64,000 nt of DNA. It comes from VAUL01 sp964603155. GTDB taxonomy: Bacteria; Desulfobacterota; Desulfuromonadia; Desulfuromonadales; BM103. Every line of letters begins with the position of its first letter. Position 1 is the stretch's first letter. Under the pieces are notes generated by a model. The model was given only the letters and a program-made list of their open reading frames with translations, was not told where the DNA came from and searched no databases. This document shows positions 33,655 to 44,283 of the stretch, one piece after another. The stretch covers positions 1 through 64,000 of the forward strand of contig CAZRTZ010000005.1 of assembly GCA_964603155.1 (NCBI GenBank). Direction: 5' to 3'. The translations under genes were made by a program, and so were the position numbers.

Positions 33655-34200
33655 CTATGAATTTGTCAGCAACGAGCGATGACCGACCCGCTCGGCGGCG
33701 ATCAGCACTCCGCGCAGGCTGGCGCCCGGGCAGCGCTCGGCGACCGCGAGGTAAGTCTGGCGCAGTTCGGTCTCGATCCGGGCGTAAGCCTGGCGCTGCT
33801 CGGCATTAAGGGCCTGGTCGATCGCGTCGCAGAGAAAAATGACGCAGTTGAACGGCCGGCGCGCTACCGGCAGTCGGCAGCCGGTGGCGCCAAGGAGTGG
33901 GCAGGGGAGGGAAAAGTCCGGCCGCGGCGGTTCCTCGCCGGCCAGCAGGAAGGCCAGCACGTTGCTCAGGGTCGGGTGGTGCTTGGCCCGGCTGCAGCAG
34001 CCCCCCAGGCAGTCCCTGCAGACAGTTGCGCCGTCGACGGCCAGGAATATCCGGTCGAGTTCCTCCTGCAGCCGGCCGATGCGGGCGATCTGCTCGCTCA
34101 GCCAGGCGCGCTGCTGCGCCGGCAGACGCGCCAGTTCCTGCTGCGTCCGGGTCAGGGTCTGCGTCCACAGGGTGCTATCTAAGGCGGTTTGATCGTCCAT
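33655..34200 (-). CDS. Cysteine-cluster protein (YkgJ-like)
   Basis: A 181-residue protein. A helical N-terminus (about 1-55) precedes cysteine clusters CRDCLGGCC, CPLLGATGCRLP and RPFNCVIFLCD, resembling the CxxCxxxCC plus C...C pattern of YkgJ/UPF0153-type metal-chelating domains. It probably binds zinc or an Fe-S cluster. The start at 34200 was preferred to an upstream TTG (34227), which overlaps an inverted repeat at 34209-34240. Function unknown. Confidence 0.65.
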   Translation of the reverse strand: MDDQTALDSTLWTQTLTRTQQELARLPAQQRAWLSEQIARIGRLQEELDRIFLAVDGATVCRDCLGGCCSRAKHHPTLSNVLAFLLAGEEPPRPDFSLPCPLLGATGCRLPVARRPFNCVIFLCDAIDQALNAEQRQAYARIETELRQTYLAVAERCPGASLRGVLIAAERVGHRSLLTNS

Positions 34201-34246
34201 GCTCGATAGTGAGGCACCCGGACACAATCTGCCCGGGTGCGGAAAA

Positions 34247-34653
34247 AGTGGTCGGAGAGACCGATAAGCCGGGTTCTGTCCCCTGCCGCGGTTGCCCTCG
34301 GCAGGGTGGCGACCATTCCTCTAGGACCGCCGTTGCCGGCGGCCTCAAGCAACCAACCCGGGAGCTTCGGGCGGGCCGCCCTCGAACGCTCCCCTATGCG
34401 GTCTTGCTCCGGATGGGGTTTACCGAGCTGCCGGCGTCGCCGCCGGCACTGGTGAGCTCTTACCTCACCCTTTCACCCTTACCCGCCGTCGCCGGAGCGC
34501 TGGCGGGCGGTCTCCTCTCTGTGGCACTTTCCCTGGGGTCACCCCCGGTCCCCGTTAGGGACCATCCTGCCCTGTGGAGCCCGGACTTTCCTCCCCCCGC
34601 TTTCGCCAGAGGCTACGGCGGGCAGCGATCGCCTGGTTCTCTCCGACCACTCT
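34247..34653 (-). ncRNA. rnpB: RNase P RNA (bacterial type A)
   Basis: Catalytic RNA of ribonuclease P, which matures tRNA 5' ends. Minus-strand landmarks in order: P1 5' arm GTGGTCGGAGAGA, GAGGAAAGTCCGGGCTC, ACAGGGCAGGATGG, GGGAAAGTGCCACAGA, GTAAACCCC, GAGCAAGACC, TAGAGGAATGGTC, and ACAGAACCCGGCTTATC before the P1 3' arm TCTCTCCGACCAC. The ends are set by the P1 helix; about 407 nt. A run of T follows the 3' end. It is downstream of the zinc-ribbon gene. Ends are approximate to a few bases. Confidence 0.95.
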
Positions 34654-34665
34654 ATTTTCAAGCCC

Positions 34666-34728
34666 GTGAGGGGCGAGGCGAGAGGGAAAAAAATACTTCC
34701 CCCTCAAGACTGCGCCTCACCCCTTACG
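34666..34728. repeat. Inverted repeat (GTGAGGGGCGAGG type) overlapping the zinc-ribbon gene end
   Basis: The arms GTGAGGGGCGAGGCG (34666-34680) and TGCGCCTCACCCCTTACG (34711-34728) pair around an A-rich loop. The right arm contains the TAA stop (34724-34726) of the zinc-ribbon protein gene. A related element is at 43872-43949. Confidence 0.65.
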
Positions 34729-35431
34729 CTTCACCCAGAAAGAGCAAGCGGTTGCAGTGCGGGCAATTCTGCACTTCCTTGGCCACGAACAGACGGTTGA
34801 ACAACTGCGGCGGCAGGTGCATGTGACAGCCCAGGCAGGCTCCGGCACGCGCTTCGACCACGGCCAGGCCATTGCGCCGCTCGATCAGCATGTCGTAGCG
34901 CTTGCGCAGGGCGACCGGCAGCAGCGTGGTCAGGTTGTCCCGCTGCCGGTTCTGCTCCGCCAGAGCGGTATCGATGCCGGCCAGGGAAGCGTCGACCTCC
35001 TGGCGTCGGGCTCCGGTTTGTTCAGACAAGGCCGCCAGTTCCGCGTCCTTCTCCGCCTTGTCCGCCAGCAGCCCTTCCAGTTCCCGGTCTTTGCCGGCAA
35101 TCTGGTCGTTGAGCTCCTTGGTCTGCTTTTTGGCGAGATCGACCTCCTTGAGCACGGCCAGATACTCACGCTGGGTCTTGATTTGCGGCAGACGGCTCTC
35201 GGCCCGCGCCGCCAAGCCCCGCTCGTGTTCGAGCTTGCCGGTCAGTTCCTTGCGCTCCTCCTGGCGTCCGCCGATGGCTGCCGCCAGGCTGTCGACCATT
35301 TCCTGAATCCGCTCGACCGCATTGAGCAGCTGTCCGGTCTCGGCCTCCAGTTCCTGGCGCTGCTGAGCCAGCTTGCGCCGCTCCTGGTCTAGCTCCTGAA
35401 GTTCTCTCAATACCTGCAATTGTTCCTGCAC
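34724..35431 (-). CDS. Coiled-coil C4 zinc-ribbon protein (CT398/zf-RING_7 family)
   Basis: A 235-residue protein. Residues ~5-180 are a long antiparallel coiled coil rich in Glu, Lys and Gln. The C-terminus is a C4 zinc ribbon (CLGCHMHLPP then CPHCNRLL). Homologues are widespread and often sit between the Nif3-like gene and rnpB in this bacterial group; a role in RNA or flagellar export processes has been suggested but is not established. The stop codon is inside an inverted-repeat arm. The ATG at 35431 starts 48 bp after the Nif3-like gene. Confidence 0.82.
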   Translation of the reverse strand: MQEQLQVLRELQELDQERRKLAQQRQELEAETGQLLNAVERIQEMVDSLAAAIGGRQEERKELTGKLEHERGLAARAESRLPQIKTQREYLAVLKEVDLAKKQTKELNDQIAGKDRELEGLLADKAEKDAELAALSEQTGARRQEVDASLAGIDTALAEQNRQRDNLTTLLPVALRKRYDMLIERRNGLAVVEARAGACLGCHMHLPPQLFNRLFVAKEVQNCPHCNRLLFLGEA

Positions 35432-35479
35432 GGTCTGCCTCCCTGTTCTGTTCTCGGCAAAGCCGGAAAATCTGGTGGA

Positions 35480-36604
35480 TCAGCGCACCGCAAAGGGGTC
35501 GCGCTCGTCCTCGTAGGTGGTTACATCCAGCGGCCACTGGTTGGCCACGGCCATCTGGCTGATTGCGGCGGCCAATCCCGCCACGGCCAGAATTTCGGTG
35601 GCGAAGTGCCCGGCATCGATCAGGGAGAGTCCCAAATCCTCGGCCAGCCGCGCTTCGTGATACTTTACGTCTCCGGTAACCAGGACGTCGGCACCGCTTC
35701 TTTTGGCCTCCTGGATCAGCCCGGCGCCGCTGCCGCCGCAAACGGCCACCTTGGAAACCGGCTGTTCGAGGAGACCGACCAGGCGCACGCTCTGGCAGCC
35801 GAGGGCGGTCTTGACCTGGTCGCCCAGCGCTGCCAGAGGCAGCGGTCCGGCCAGACGTCCGATCCGTCCGAGGCCGGTATCCGCAAGGGTGTTGGCCAGA
35901 GGGATCAGGTCGTAGGCGACCTCCTCGTACGGGTGGGCCTTGCGCAGCCTGTCGAGAACCTTGTGCAGGCGCCGCTGCGGGACGATGGTCTCGAGGCGCG
36001 CCTCGGCCACGGCTTCGCGCACCCCGCTGGTACCGATGAATGGCGCGGTCCCTGGGCCGGGGCGGAAGGTGCCGATGCCCGTGGAGCGGAACGAGCACTG
36101 GTCATAGGCGCCGATCTGCCCGGCACCGGCGGCGAACAGGGCGTCGGCCACCGTTTCCTCGTGCCCGGCCGGCACGTACACCACCAGCTTGAGCAGGCGC
36201 CCGGTCATGCGCTGCAGCGGCTCGCTCGTCTGCAACCCGAGTTTTTCGGCAAGCCAGCAATTCAGCCCGCCGGGAGCCGCATCGAGATTGGTGTGAGCGC
36301 TGATAATCGCCACCCCTCCTTGCACGGCCTGCCAGATCGCCTCGCCGACCGGATCCTCCGGCGTCAGGCGCCGCAGCGGCTTGAACAGCAGCGGGTGATG
36401 GGTCACCAGAAGTTGCGCGCCGCGCCCCCGGGCGGCGGAGATGGCCGCGGCGCTCGGATCGAGAGCGATCAGGACCCGGTTGACGACGGCATTCGGGTCG
36501 CCGACCTGCAGGCCGACATTGTCCCACTCTTCGGCCAGATCCGCGGGATAGCTGGCGTGCAGGGCGCCGAGCAGATCCTGAACACGGGGTGGTCTGGAGG
36601 TCAT
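35480..36604 (-). CDS. Nif3-like dinuclear metal-centre protein (DUF34/YqfO type)
   Basis: A protein of 374 residues: the two-part DUF34 metal-binding fold with a CutA1-like insert (about 130-240), as in Bacillus YqfO. Metal ligands are visible in THHPLLF, AHTNLDAA and near the C-terminus DAGHFATE. It binds two metals and forms hexamers in known structures; proposed roles include GTP cyclohydrolase-like or metallochaperone activity. The start at 36604 was chosen for GGGAG; 16 upstream in-frame codons are unlikely to be translated. Confidence 0.88.
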   Translation of the reverse strand: MTSRPPRVQDLLGALHASYPADLAEEWDNVGLQVGDPNAVVNRVLIALDPSAAAISAARGRGAQLLVTHHPLLFKPLRRLTPEDPVGEAIWQAVQGGVAIISAHTNLDAAPGGLNCWLAEKLGLQTSEPLQRMTGRLLKLVVYVPAGHEETVADALFAAGAGQIGAYDQCSFRSTGIGTFRPGPGTAPFIGTSGVREAVAEARLETIVPQRRLHKVLDRLRKAHPYEEVAYDLIPLANTLADTGLGRIGRLAGPLPLAALGDQVKTALGCQSVRLVGLLEQPVSKVAVCGGSGAGLIQEAKRSGADVLVTGDVKYHEARLAEDLGLSLIDAGHFATEILAVAGLAAAISQMAVANQWPLDVTTYEDERDPFAVR

Positions 36605-36713
36605 CGCTGCTCCCGGAAAGACGAAGAGTGCAACTCTCGGGTCGAGCTGCACTCCTCAATGCGGCGGATGATGATCGCGTGATAACTCTGTCGCACGTGG
36701 TGTCCCGGCAAGG

Positions 36714-36789
36714 TGGTGGGCCCACCAGGGATCGAACCTGGGACCTACCGGTTATGAGCCGGCGGCTCTGCCAGCTGAGCTATGGGCCC
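36714..36789 (-). tRNA. tRNA with CAU anticodon, probably tRNA-Ile2 (lysidine) rather than elongator Met
   Basis: A 76-nt cloverleaf on the minus strand: acceptor GGGCCCA/TGGGCCC, D-arm AGCTCAGCTGGCAGAGC, anticodon arm CCGGCTCATAACCGG with anticodon CAT, T-arm with GGTTCGATCC, and an encoded CCA end. CAU tRNAs can be initiator Met, elongator Met or Ile2. It has no initiator features. The C4-G69 and C5-G68 acceptor pairs and A37 match the determinants recognised by TilS in E. coli Ile2, so Ile2 is more likely. Confidence 0.93.
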
Positions 36790-36847
36790 GAAACAAGTTG
36801 AAAAAACAGTTTATGCCCGCGGAAATCGGGCTGTCAAACGAAATTCT

Positions 36848-36930
36848 GGTGCGAGGGACAAGGTTCGTGGTGCGGGGCACAAATCCACCGCCCTGCTTTT
36901 CCCCGCGCCCCGCGCCCTGAACCTCGTACC
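36848..36930. repeat. Imperfect inverted repeat after rpoD
   Basis: The left arm begins GGTGCGAGGGACAAGG (36848) and the right arm ends CCCTGAACCTCGTACC (36930); GGTTCGTGGTGCGGGGC and GCGCCCCGC lie inside. It abuts the rpoD stop at 36932 and could serve as its terminator. Confidence 0.6.
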
Positions 36931-36931
36931 A

Positions 36932-38683
<1,752 letters not shown>

Positions 38684-38740
38684 GCGTCAATCCCCAGAAA
38701 AACCCGGCTGTGCCGAGAGAGCTGTCCCTGAAAACTATTC

Positions 38741-38768
38741 ATTATAATGATAAGGAGAGATAACTCAA
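38741..38768 (-). promoter_or_regulatory. Internal sigma-70 promoter of rpoD
   Basis: On the minus strand TTGAGT (38768-38763) and a perfect TATAAT (38746-38741) are 16 bp apart. The -35 overlaps the dnaG stop codon region. This lets rpoD be expressed independently of the upstream operon. Confidence 0.7.
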
Positions 38769-40540
38769 AGGTTTTTTTTGACATCGACCAGTTCCCGGGC
38801 ATGCCGGGCCAGCGCTGCCGTGTCGCCGCTCCGTTCCGCCTCGTCGATCAGTCGCTGCAACTCCACCAGGCGCCGGCGTTGGGATCCGGCGGCTACGGCG
38901 CGACGGCAGTCGGCAAAAATCCGTTCGGGATCGGCTGCCCAGTGGGTCTGGTCATCGGCGGCCATCAGCAGGCCGCTCAGCAAAGCCTGCGCCTCCCCGG
39001 GGGGGAGGCTGTCGAGAAGTTCTCCGGGCAACTGGCCATCGAGGGCGGGGAGGGCCAGCAGGTGGTTGGCGACTTCACGGTGGGTTTCCGTCGCGAACAG
39101 GCCGGCCGTCCCTTCCTGGCGCACTTTGCTGCGCAGCGGCTCGCTGACCAGCATCAGGCGCAGCAGATAGGTCTGGGTGCGCACCGCACCGTCCAGTTCC
39201 CCGCGCCGCGGTTCGATGCCGGCCACCGCGGATGGGCGTCGGGGTGGGGGGGCGGCCTGTCCCTTGCCGGCCAGCAGCTGCTTGTCGAGCCCGGTCCGGG
39301 CGGCCAGTTGCTGGAGGGAGAGGTCCCGCTCCAGTTCACTGGGGAGGCGGCGAATTCTGGCCAGCACTTCTTCGGCGGCCCGGGCCCGGCCGGCAATGCT
39401 GTCGCCATGCAGCTGCAACTGCTCCTCGATGAACAGGTCGAGAATCGGGCGGGCTGCGGCCAGGCGCATTTGGAAGGCCTCGGGCCCCTGTCCGGCCAGA
39501 AACGAGTCGGGATCCTCCCCGGCCGCCAGGCTGACCGCCTTGATTTCGAAGCCCTCCGGGATCAGCGCGTCCATGGCACGGAACGTCGCCTGCCGTCCGG
39601 CCTTGTCGGCATCGAAGACCAACAACACCTGTTCGGCATAGCGTTTGAGCAGGCGGGCGTGGTCGCCGGTCAGTGCCGTGCCGCAGGCAGCCACGGCATG
39701 CTGGATCCCGGCCCGGTGCAAGGCCAACAGGTCGAAGTAACCTTCGACCACCAGAACCGTGCGGGTCTGACGGATGGCATCGCGTCCCTGGTAAAGGCCG
39801 TAGAGGGTGCGCCCTTTGTGGTACACCGGCGATTCCGGCGAGTTCAGGTACTTGGGGAGGCCGTCGTCGAGGACCCGGCCGCCGAAGGCGACCACCTTCC
39901 CCTCGGCATCGAAAATCGGGAAGAGCAGACGGTTGTGGAACAGGTCGCGATCCCCGCGGCCGGTGTTCCCCTCGCGGACCAGTCCGGCGGCACGCAGCTC
40001 GTCCCGGCTGAAACCCTGTGCCGTCAGGTGACCGGTCAGCGCCTCCCATTGCTCCGGGGCGAAGCCAAGCCGGAAACTGCGGACAATTTCGGCCTCGAAG
40101 CCGCGCTGGCGCAGGTAGCGGCGGCCGGGGGCGCCGGCGCTGTCCTCGAGCAGCAACCGATGATAAAAGGCACAGGCCGCCTCGTTGATGCGCAGCAACT
40201 TCTCGCGCTGGTCGCGGCGCTGGCGGTCGGCGGGGGTCACCGGTGTCTCCTCGACGGTGATGCCGACCCGTTCGCCGAGGCGCTTCACCGCCTCGGGAAA
40301 GCTCAGCCCTTCCATGCGCATGACGAAGGAGAAGACGTTGCCGCCGACCCCGCAGCCGAAACAGTGGAAGATCTGGCGCGGCGCGTTGACGTTGAAAGAA
40401 GGGGATTTCTCCTGGTGGAAGGGGCAGAGCCCCTGGTAGTTGGCGCCGGAGCGTTTGAGCGGCAGATAGCTGGAGATCACCTCGACGATGTCACAGCGTT
40501 CGCGGATCTCGCGGACCGTTTCTTCGTTGATGCGGCTCAT
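38765..40540 (-). CDS. dnaG: DNA primase
   Basis: Makes RNA primers at the replication fork. The 591 residues contain an N-terminal CHC2 zinc domain (CPFHQEK then CFGCGVGG, residues ~39-65), a Toprim catalytic core (VVEGYFDLLAL, LVFDADKAGRQA, about 255-345) and a C-terminal DnaB-interaction domain. It starts 3 bp after the mutS2 stop and is followed by rpoD, a reduced form of the rpsU-dnaG-rpoD arrangement without rpsU. Confidence 0.96.
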   Translation of the reverse strand: MSRINEETVREIRERCDIVEVISSYLPLKRSGANYQGLCPFHQEKSPSFNVNAPRQIFHCFGCGVGGNVFSFVMRMEGLSFPEAVKRLGERVGITVEETPVTPADRQRRDQREKLLRINEAACAFYHRLLLEDSAGAPGRRYLRQRGFEAEIVRSFRLGFAPEQWEALTGHLTAQGFSRDELRAAGLVREGNTGRGDRDLFHNRLLFPIFDAEGKVVAFGGRVLDDGLPKYLNSPESPVYHKGRTLYGLYQGRDAIRQTRTVLVVEGYFDLLALHRAGIQHAVAACGTALTGDHARLLKRYAEQVLLVFDADKAGRQATFRAMDALIPEGFEIKAVSLAAGEDPDSFLAGQGPEAFQMRLAAARPILDLFIEEQLQLHGDSIAGRARAAEEVLARIRRLPSELERDLSLQQLAARTGLDKQLLAGKGQAAPPPRRPSAVAGIEPRRGELDGAVRTQTYLLRLMLVSEPLRSKVRQEGTAGLFATETHREVANHLLALPALDGQLPGELLDSLPPGEAQALLSGLLMAADDQTHWAADPERIFADCRRAVAAGSQRRRLVELQRLIDEAERSGDTAALARHARELVDVKKNL

Positions 40541-40543
40541 GGT

Positions 40544-42925
40544 TTACCCCAACTCCACCACGGTGACATTCTCACCCCCATCGTTGACCTCCGCGGCACC
40601 GAAACGGGCGATATCACGCCGCCCGCTGAGAAACTCGCGGATCGCCCGCCGGAGGATCCCCTCGCCGGACCCGTGAACGATTTCCAGACGATTCTCGCCG
40701 TGAAGCAGCGCGTCGTCAAGAAACGCCGCGGTCAATTCCAGGGCTTCATCGACCCGCTTGCCGACCAGCAGCAGCCGTGGGCGGAAGGCTTTGCGCGTCA
40801 CCCGGTCGCGGATTTTCGCTCCCGCGGGAGGGGGTGCAGCCAGGCGTGGCGGCTGGTATTGACGCAAGGCGCTGAGCGGCTGGCGCAGGCGTTTGCCGCC
40901 GAATTCGAGCTCCACCTGGCCGGAGCTGATGGCGACCACCCGGGCATCGGCCCCCAGGGCCGTGACGTAGAGCAGCTCGTTGACCGTCACCGCCTGCGGC
41001 TCGACCCCCGGTGGAGGCGGCTGCGGTTTCGGCAGCTTGCGCCGCAGTCCGCGCACCTCGCCGGTCAGGCGGGCCCGTTCGCGCGCCGGCAGACGTCCGC
41101 TCGTCTCCCCGGCTTCGCGAAAGAGCGCCTTGAGCTGATCCTCGGCCTCGCTGAGCAGGCGGCTGCCGCGCTGACGGACCTCTTCGAGAATCACCCGCTG
41201 GCGATGTTCCAATTCCTCCCGCAACTGGCGCTGGCGGGCCTGTTCATGCTCGGCCTGGCGGCGCAGGGTTCCGGCGGCCTGCAACTCCTCGTCGAGAGCG
41301 GCCCGCAGAGCCTGCAGGCGCTCGAGGACAGCCAGACCGCTGCGTTCGCCGTGGCCAAGGTAGCTTTCCGCCTGCATCAGCAGCGCCTCGGGGAGGCCGA
41401 GCCGGCGGGCGATGGTGAAGGCATGGCTCGCCCCGGGGATGCCGTAGTGCAGGCGGTAGCTCGGCTGCAGGGTGGCGGCGTCGAATTCCACGGCCGCGTT
41501 TTCGACGCCGTCCTCAAGATGAGCATACCCCTTGATCAGATGCAGATGCGTCGTGGCGATCACCCGCGCTTCGGTCTGGTGCAGGTGGTCGAGCACGGCC
41601 AGCGCCAGCGCGCCCCCCTCGCCGGGGTCGGTTCCGGTCCCGAGTTCGTCGAGCAGGACCAGGGCCCGGGGTCCGGCGCCGGCCAGAATATCGCGCACTC
41701 TGGCCAGATGCCCGGAAAAGGTCGACAGGCTCTGTTCGAGGCTCTGCTCGTCGCCGATGTCGGCCATCACCGGGGCGAAGGGGTAGAGGCGACTTCCCGA
41801 CGCGCACGGCACCGGCAGTCCGGCGCGTGCCATCAGCACCAGCAGGCCGGCGGTTTTCAGCGCCACGGTCTTGCCGCCGGTGTTGGGGCCGCTGATGATC
41901 AGGGCCCGGTCCGCTGCGCGCAGGCGCAAGTCGATCGGTATCACCGCGGCGCCGTGTTGCAGGACCAGCAAGGGGTGCCGGGCCGCGGCAAGCTCCAGCC
42001 CCGGGGCTTCGGCCAGTTGCGGGATGAACGCGTCGATCTCGCCGGCGAAGCGGGCCACGGCCTGACGCAGATCGAGATGGGCCAGGATGGCCTGGTTGCT
42101 CAGCAGTTCCGAGCGGGTGCCGCGGACCAGGGTGGTCAGCTCCTGCAGGATCCGCTCTTCCTCGCGCTGCGCCTCGCGCAGCAGGGTCTGCAGGCGGTTG
42201 TTGTTGTCCAGCGTCACCGCCGGTTCGACGTAAAGGGTTTGTCCGCTGGCGGAAACGTCGTGGACGAAGCCGCGCAAGCGCCCGGAGCAGTCGGTGCGCA
42301 CCGGCAGGACATAGCGGCCATTGCGGTCGGTGATCAGCGCTTCCTGAAAAACGCCAGCATAGCGCTCATCCAGCAGCAGCCCCTCCAGTTGGCGCTTGAG
42401 CCGGGTCCGGAGCGTTTGGGCTTCGCGCCTCAGGCTCGCCAGTTCGGTCGAGGCGCCGTCGAGAATCTCGCCGCGCGAGCCGATGGCCCGGCGGATCGCC
42501 GCCACCAGCTGAGGCAGCGGCACCAGCCCGGCGGCATGGGCTGCGAGCAGCGGCCAGCGCGCGTTGCCGGCCAAGGCCGATCGGCAGGCCCCAGCGGCCT
42601 CCAGCGCCGCTCTCACGACGGGGAACACATCGATCGACAGCCGGCTCCCCTCGATGCGTAACGGCTCGAGGAGCGGGAGCAGGTCTTCTCCGCTTCCGAC
42701 CGGCAACAGGCCCTGCTCTTCCAGCAGCCGCTGCGCTTCCGCCGCTTCGGCCAGGGCGCGTTCGGTCTCTGCCCGATCCGAAAGCGGCTGCAACGCCAGG
42801 GCCAGGTTGTGCCCGGGTGCCGTACGGGTCAGCCCTGCCAGATGGCCGACGATTTTTGGAAATTCCAACAGTCTCAGGCTGTCTGGACAGGAGGGACCGG
42901 GCGTTGCCGGAGCGGCTCGGCTCAT
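40544..42925 (-). CDS. mutS2: Endonuclease/ATPase MutS2 with Smr domain
   Basis: A 793-residue MutS paralogue without the mismatch-recognition domain. It has the clamp/lever helices, the ATPase core (GPNTGGKT Walker A near residue 345, then DEL in LVLLDELGTGTD), a coiled-coil region and a C-terminal Smr nuclease domain (HGSGEG near the end). It is known for suppressing recombination or rescuing collided ribosomes, depending on species. It is separated from cvpA by 10 bp and from dnaG by 3 bp. Confidence 0.95.
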   Translation of the reverse strand: MSRAAPATPGPSCPDSLRLLEFPKIVGHLAGLTRTAPGHNLALALQPLSDRAETERALAEAAEAQRLLEEQGLLPVGSGEDLLPLLEPLRIEGSRLSIDVFPVVRAALEAAGACRSALAGNARWPLLAAHAAGLVPLPQLVAAIRRAIGSRGEILDGASTELASLRREAQTLRTRLKRQLEGLLLDERYAGVFQEALITDRNGRYVLPVRTDCSGRLRGFVHDVSASGQTLYVEPAVTLDNNNRLQTLLREAQREEERILQELTTLVRGTRSELLSNQAILAHLDLRQAVARFAGEIDAFIPQLAEAPGLELAAARHPLLVLQHGAAVIPIDLRLRAADRALIISGPNTGGKTVALKTAGLLVLMARAGLPVPCASGSRLYPFAPVMADIGDEQSLEQSLSTFSGHLARVRDILAGAGPRALVLLDELGTGTDPGEGGALALAVLDHLHQTEARVIATTHLHLIKGYAHLEDGVENAAVEFDAATLQPSYRLHYGIPGASHAFTIARRLGLPEALLMQAESYLGHGERSGLAVLERLQALRAALDEELQAAGTLRRQAEHEQARQRQLREELEHRQRVILEEVRQRGSRLLSEAEDQLKALFREAGETSGRLPARERARLTGEVRGLRRKLPKPQPPPPGVEPQAVTVNELLYVTALGADARVVAISSGQVELEFGGKRLRQPLSALRQYQPPRLAAPPPAGAKIRDRVTRKAFRPRLLLVGKRVDEALELTAAFLDDALLHGENRLEIVHGSGEGILRRAIREFLSGRRDIARFGAAEVNDGGENVTVVELG

Positions 42926-42935
42926 GGGGTTGTGA

Positions 42936-43394
42936 TCAACCTTTGCCGATGAGTTGTTCGCCGAGGGTAATGAACGGCGGTGCCAGCCGGGAACCCTGCA
43001 GCGACTCGCGCAGCCAGTTGGTTCGGCTCGTTCCGTAGAGGATGAAGGTTAACAGCAGCACCCCTTGAATCAGACCGAACAGCCCGCCCAGAACGCGGTT
43101 GAAACCGCCAAGGAAGAGCAGTTTGACGCAGCGGGAGAGAACCAGGCCGAGGAGCACGCAGGTGACCAGGGTGGCGAGAAACAGCAGGGCGGCAGCAAGC
43201 TTGTTGAGCAATTCCGGGGAAAGTTTGAGCCATTCCGCGAAGATCTGACCCAGCGGCGCGCGGTAGTGCATGGCCAGGTAGGCGCCCCCGGCCAGCCCGG
43301 TCAGAGTGCACACCTCATGGATCAGCCCCAGCCACAGCCCCTTGGCCAGAAGCACGGCGAGCACGAGCAGAATGACAATGTCGATCCAGTTCAT
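42936..43394 (-). CDS. cvpA: CvpA-family membrane protein
   Basis: An inner-membrane protein of 152 residues with four predicted TM helices (about 5-22, 28-45, 62-84 and 103-125). It carries the CvpA family start MNWIDIVILLVLAVLLAKG and the ALLFLATLV segment. CvpA was named for colicin V production; its actual role is probably in envelope homeostasis. It lies between yqeY and mutS2, an order seen in related genomes. Confidence 0.88.
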   Translation of the reverse strand: MNWIDIVILLVLAVLLAKGLWLGLIHEVCTLTGLAGGAYLAMHYRAPLGQIFAEWLKLSPELLNKLAAALLFLATLVTCVLLGLVLSRCVKLLFLGGFNRVLGGLFGLIQGVLLLTFILYGTSRTNWLRESLQGSRLAPPFITLGEQLIGKG

Positions 43395-43411
43395 GTCGGC
43401 CTGGCGGTGGC

Positions 43412-43855
43412 TTACCCGGCCAGGCGGGCCTTGACCAGGTCGCTGACCAGTCGGCCGTCGGCGCGGCCGGTGGTCTTCGGGGTGACCAGCTTCATCACTG
43501 CGCCCATGTCACGCGGTCCGCTGGCTCCGGTTTCGGCAACGGCGGCCTCGATCACGGCCTGGATTTCCGCCTCACTCATTTGGCTGGGGAGGAACTCCTG
43601 GAGGATGGCCAGTTCCTGCTCCTCCTTGACCGCCAGTTCCGGGCGGGCGTCGCGGTAGGCGTCGGCCGCCTCCCGGCGCTGCTTGACCAGGGTGGAGAGG
43701 ACCTTGATCACGCCGGCATCGTCCAGCGGGCCGCGCGCTTCGATCTCGGCGTTCTTGATGGCGGTGCGGGCCATGCGGATGGCATTCAGGCGCAGGCTGT
43801 CCTGGGCCTTCATGGCGGCCTTCATGGCATCGGTGAGGCGTTCCTGGATGGTCAT
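43412..43855 (-). CDS. yqeY: GatB/YqeY domain protein
   Basis: A 147-residue protein resembling the helical tail domain of GatB. It starts MTIQERLTDAMKAAMKAQD and contains RREAADAYRDARPELA and LPSQMSEAEIQ. The family may bind tRNA; no catalytic activity is established. The ATG follows AAAAGGAGCAG-type sequence. An inverted-repeat element separates it from hisE upstream. Confidence 0.9.
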   Translation of the reverse strand: MTIQERLTDAMKAAMKAQDSLRLNAIRMARTAIKNAEIEARGPLDDAGVIKVLSTLVKQRREAADAYRDARPELAVKEEQELAILQEFLPSQMSEAEIQAVIEAAVAETGASGPRDMGAVMKLVTPKTTGRADGRLVSDLVKARLAG

Positions 43856-43871
43856 GGACTGCTCCTTTTAT

Positions 43872-43949
43872 CGTGAGGAGTAAGGAGCGAGGGGTGAGGA
43901 GCCAAGGCTTTCGGTTTCACGCCTCACTCCCAACCCTTCACCCCTTACG
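43872..43949. repeat. Inverted repeat (GTGAGGAG/CTCCTCAC-like) overlapping the hisE 3' end
   Basis: The left arm has GTGAGGAGTAAGGAGCGAGG (43873-43892) and the right arm has CACCCCTTACGA (43939-43950 region). The right arm includes the last three codons and TGA stop of hisE (43938-43940). It resembles the element at 34666-34728. Confidence 0.65.
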
Positions 43950-44264
43950 ATGGGCCTTTTCCGCCAGCCCCGAGGTGCCGAAGCGGCGGCGCAATTCGGC
44001 ATAGACCCGCTCCGGCGGGATTTCGTAATGGCCGAGCAGGACCAGCAGGTGGAAGAGCAGATCGGCAGTCTCATAGACCACCTGCTCCGGGTCGCCCCCC
44101 TTGCCGGCGACGGCCACTTCGGTGGCCTCCTCGCCGATCTTGCCGAGGATCTTGTCGAGCCCCTTGGCATAGAGCGAGGCGACGTAGGACTCCCCGGTCG
44201 GGTTGTGCTTGCGGTCAAGGATGATCTGGTAAACGGCTTCGAGAATGTCATCATTGGTGTGCAT
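43938..44264 (-). CDS. hisE: Phosphoribosyl-ATP diphosphatase
   Basis: Second step of histidine synthesis (phosphoribosyl-ATP to phosphoribosyl-AMP). At 108 residues it is the stand-alone HisE form, with the MazG-like helical motif IGEEATEVAVAGK and ETADLLFHLLVLL. HisI is not in the window, so the cyclohydrolase must be encoded elsewhere. The start at 44264 was chosen because GGGAGGAA is 8 bp upstream; an ATG two codons earlier is too close to it. Confidence 0.94.
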   Translation of the reverse strand: MHTNDDILEAVYQIILDRKHNPTGESYVASLYAKGLDKILGKIGEEATEVAVAGKGGDPEQVVYETADLLFHLLVLLGHYEIPPERVYAELRRRFGTSGLAEKAHRKG

Positions 44265-44283
44265 AACCATTTCCTCCCAGACC

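Noticed and set aside
33897..34826. 309-codon frame through the RNase P RNA region
   Set aside because: It reads through the antisense of rnpB, whose conserved elements explain the sequence fully.
38747..42661. 1304-codon plus-strand open frame opposite dnaG and mutS2
   Set aside because: Antisense shadow of two conserved genes; low-complexity Gly/Ala/Gln/Arg sequence.
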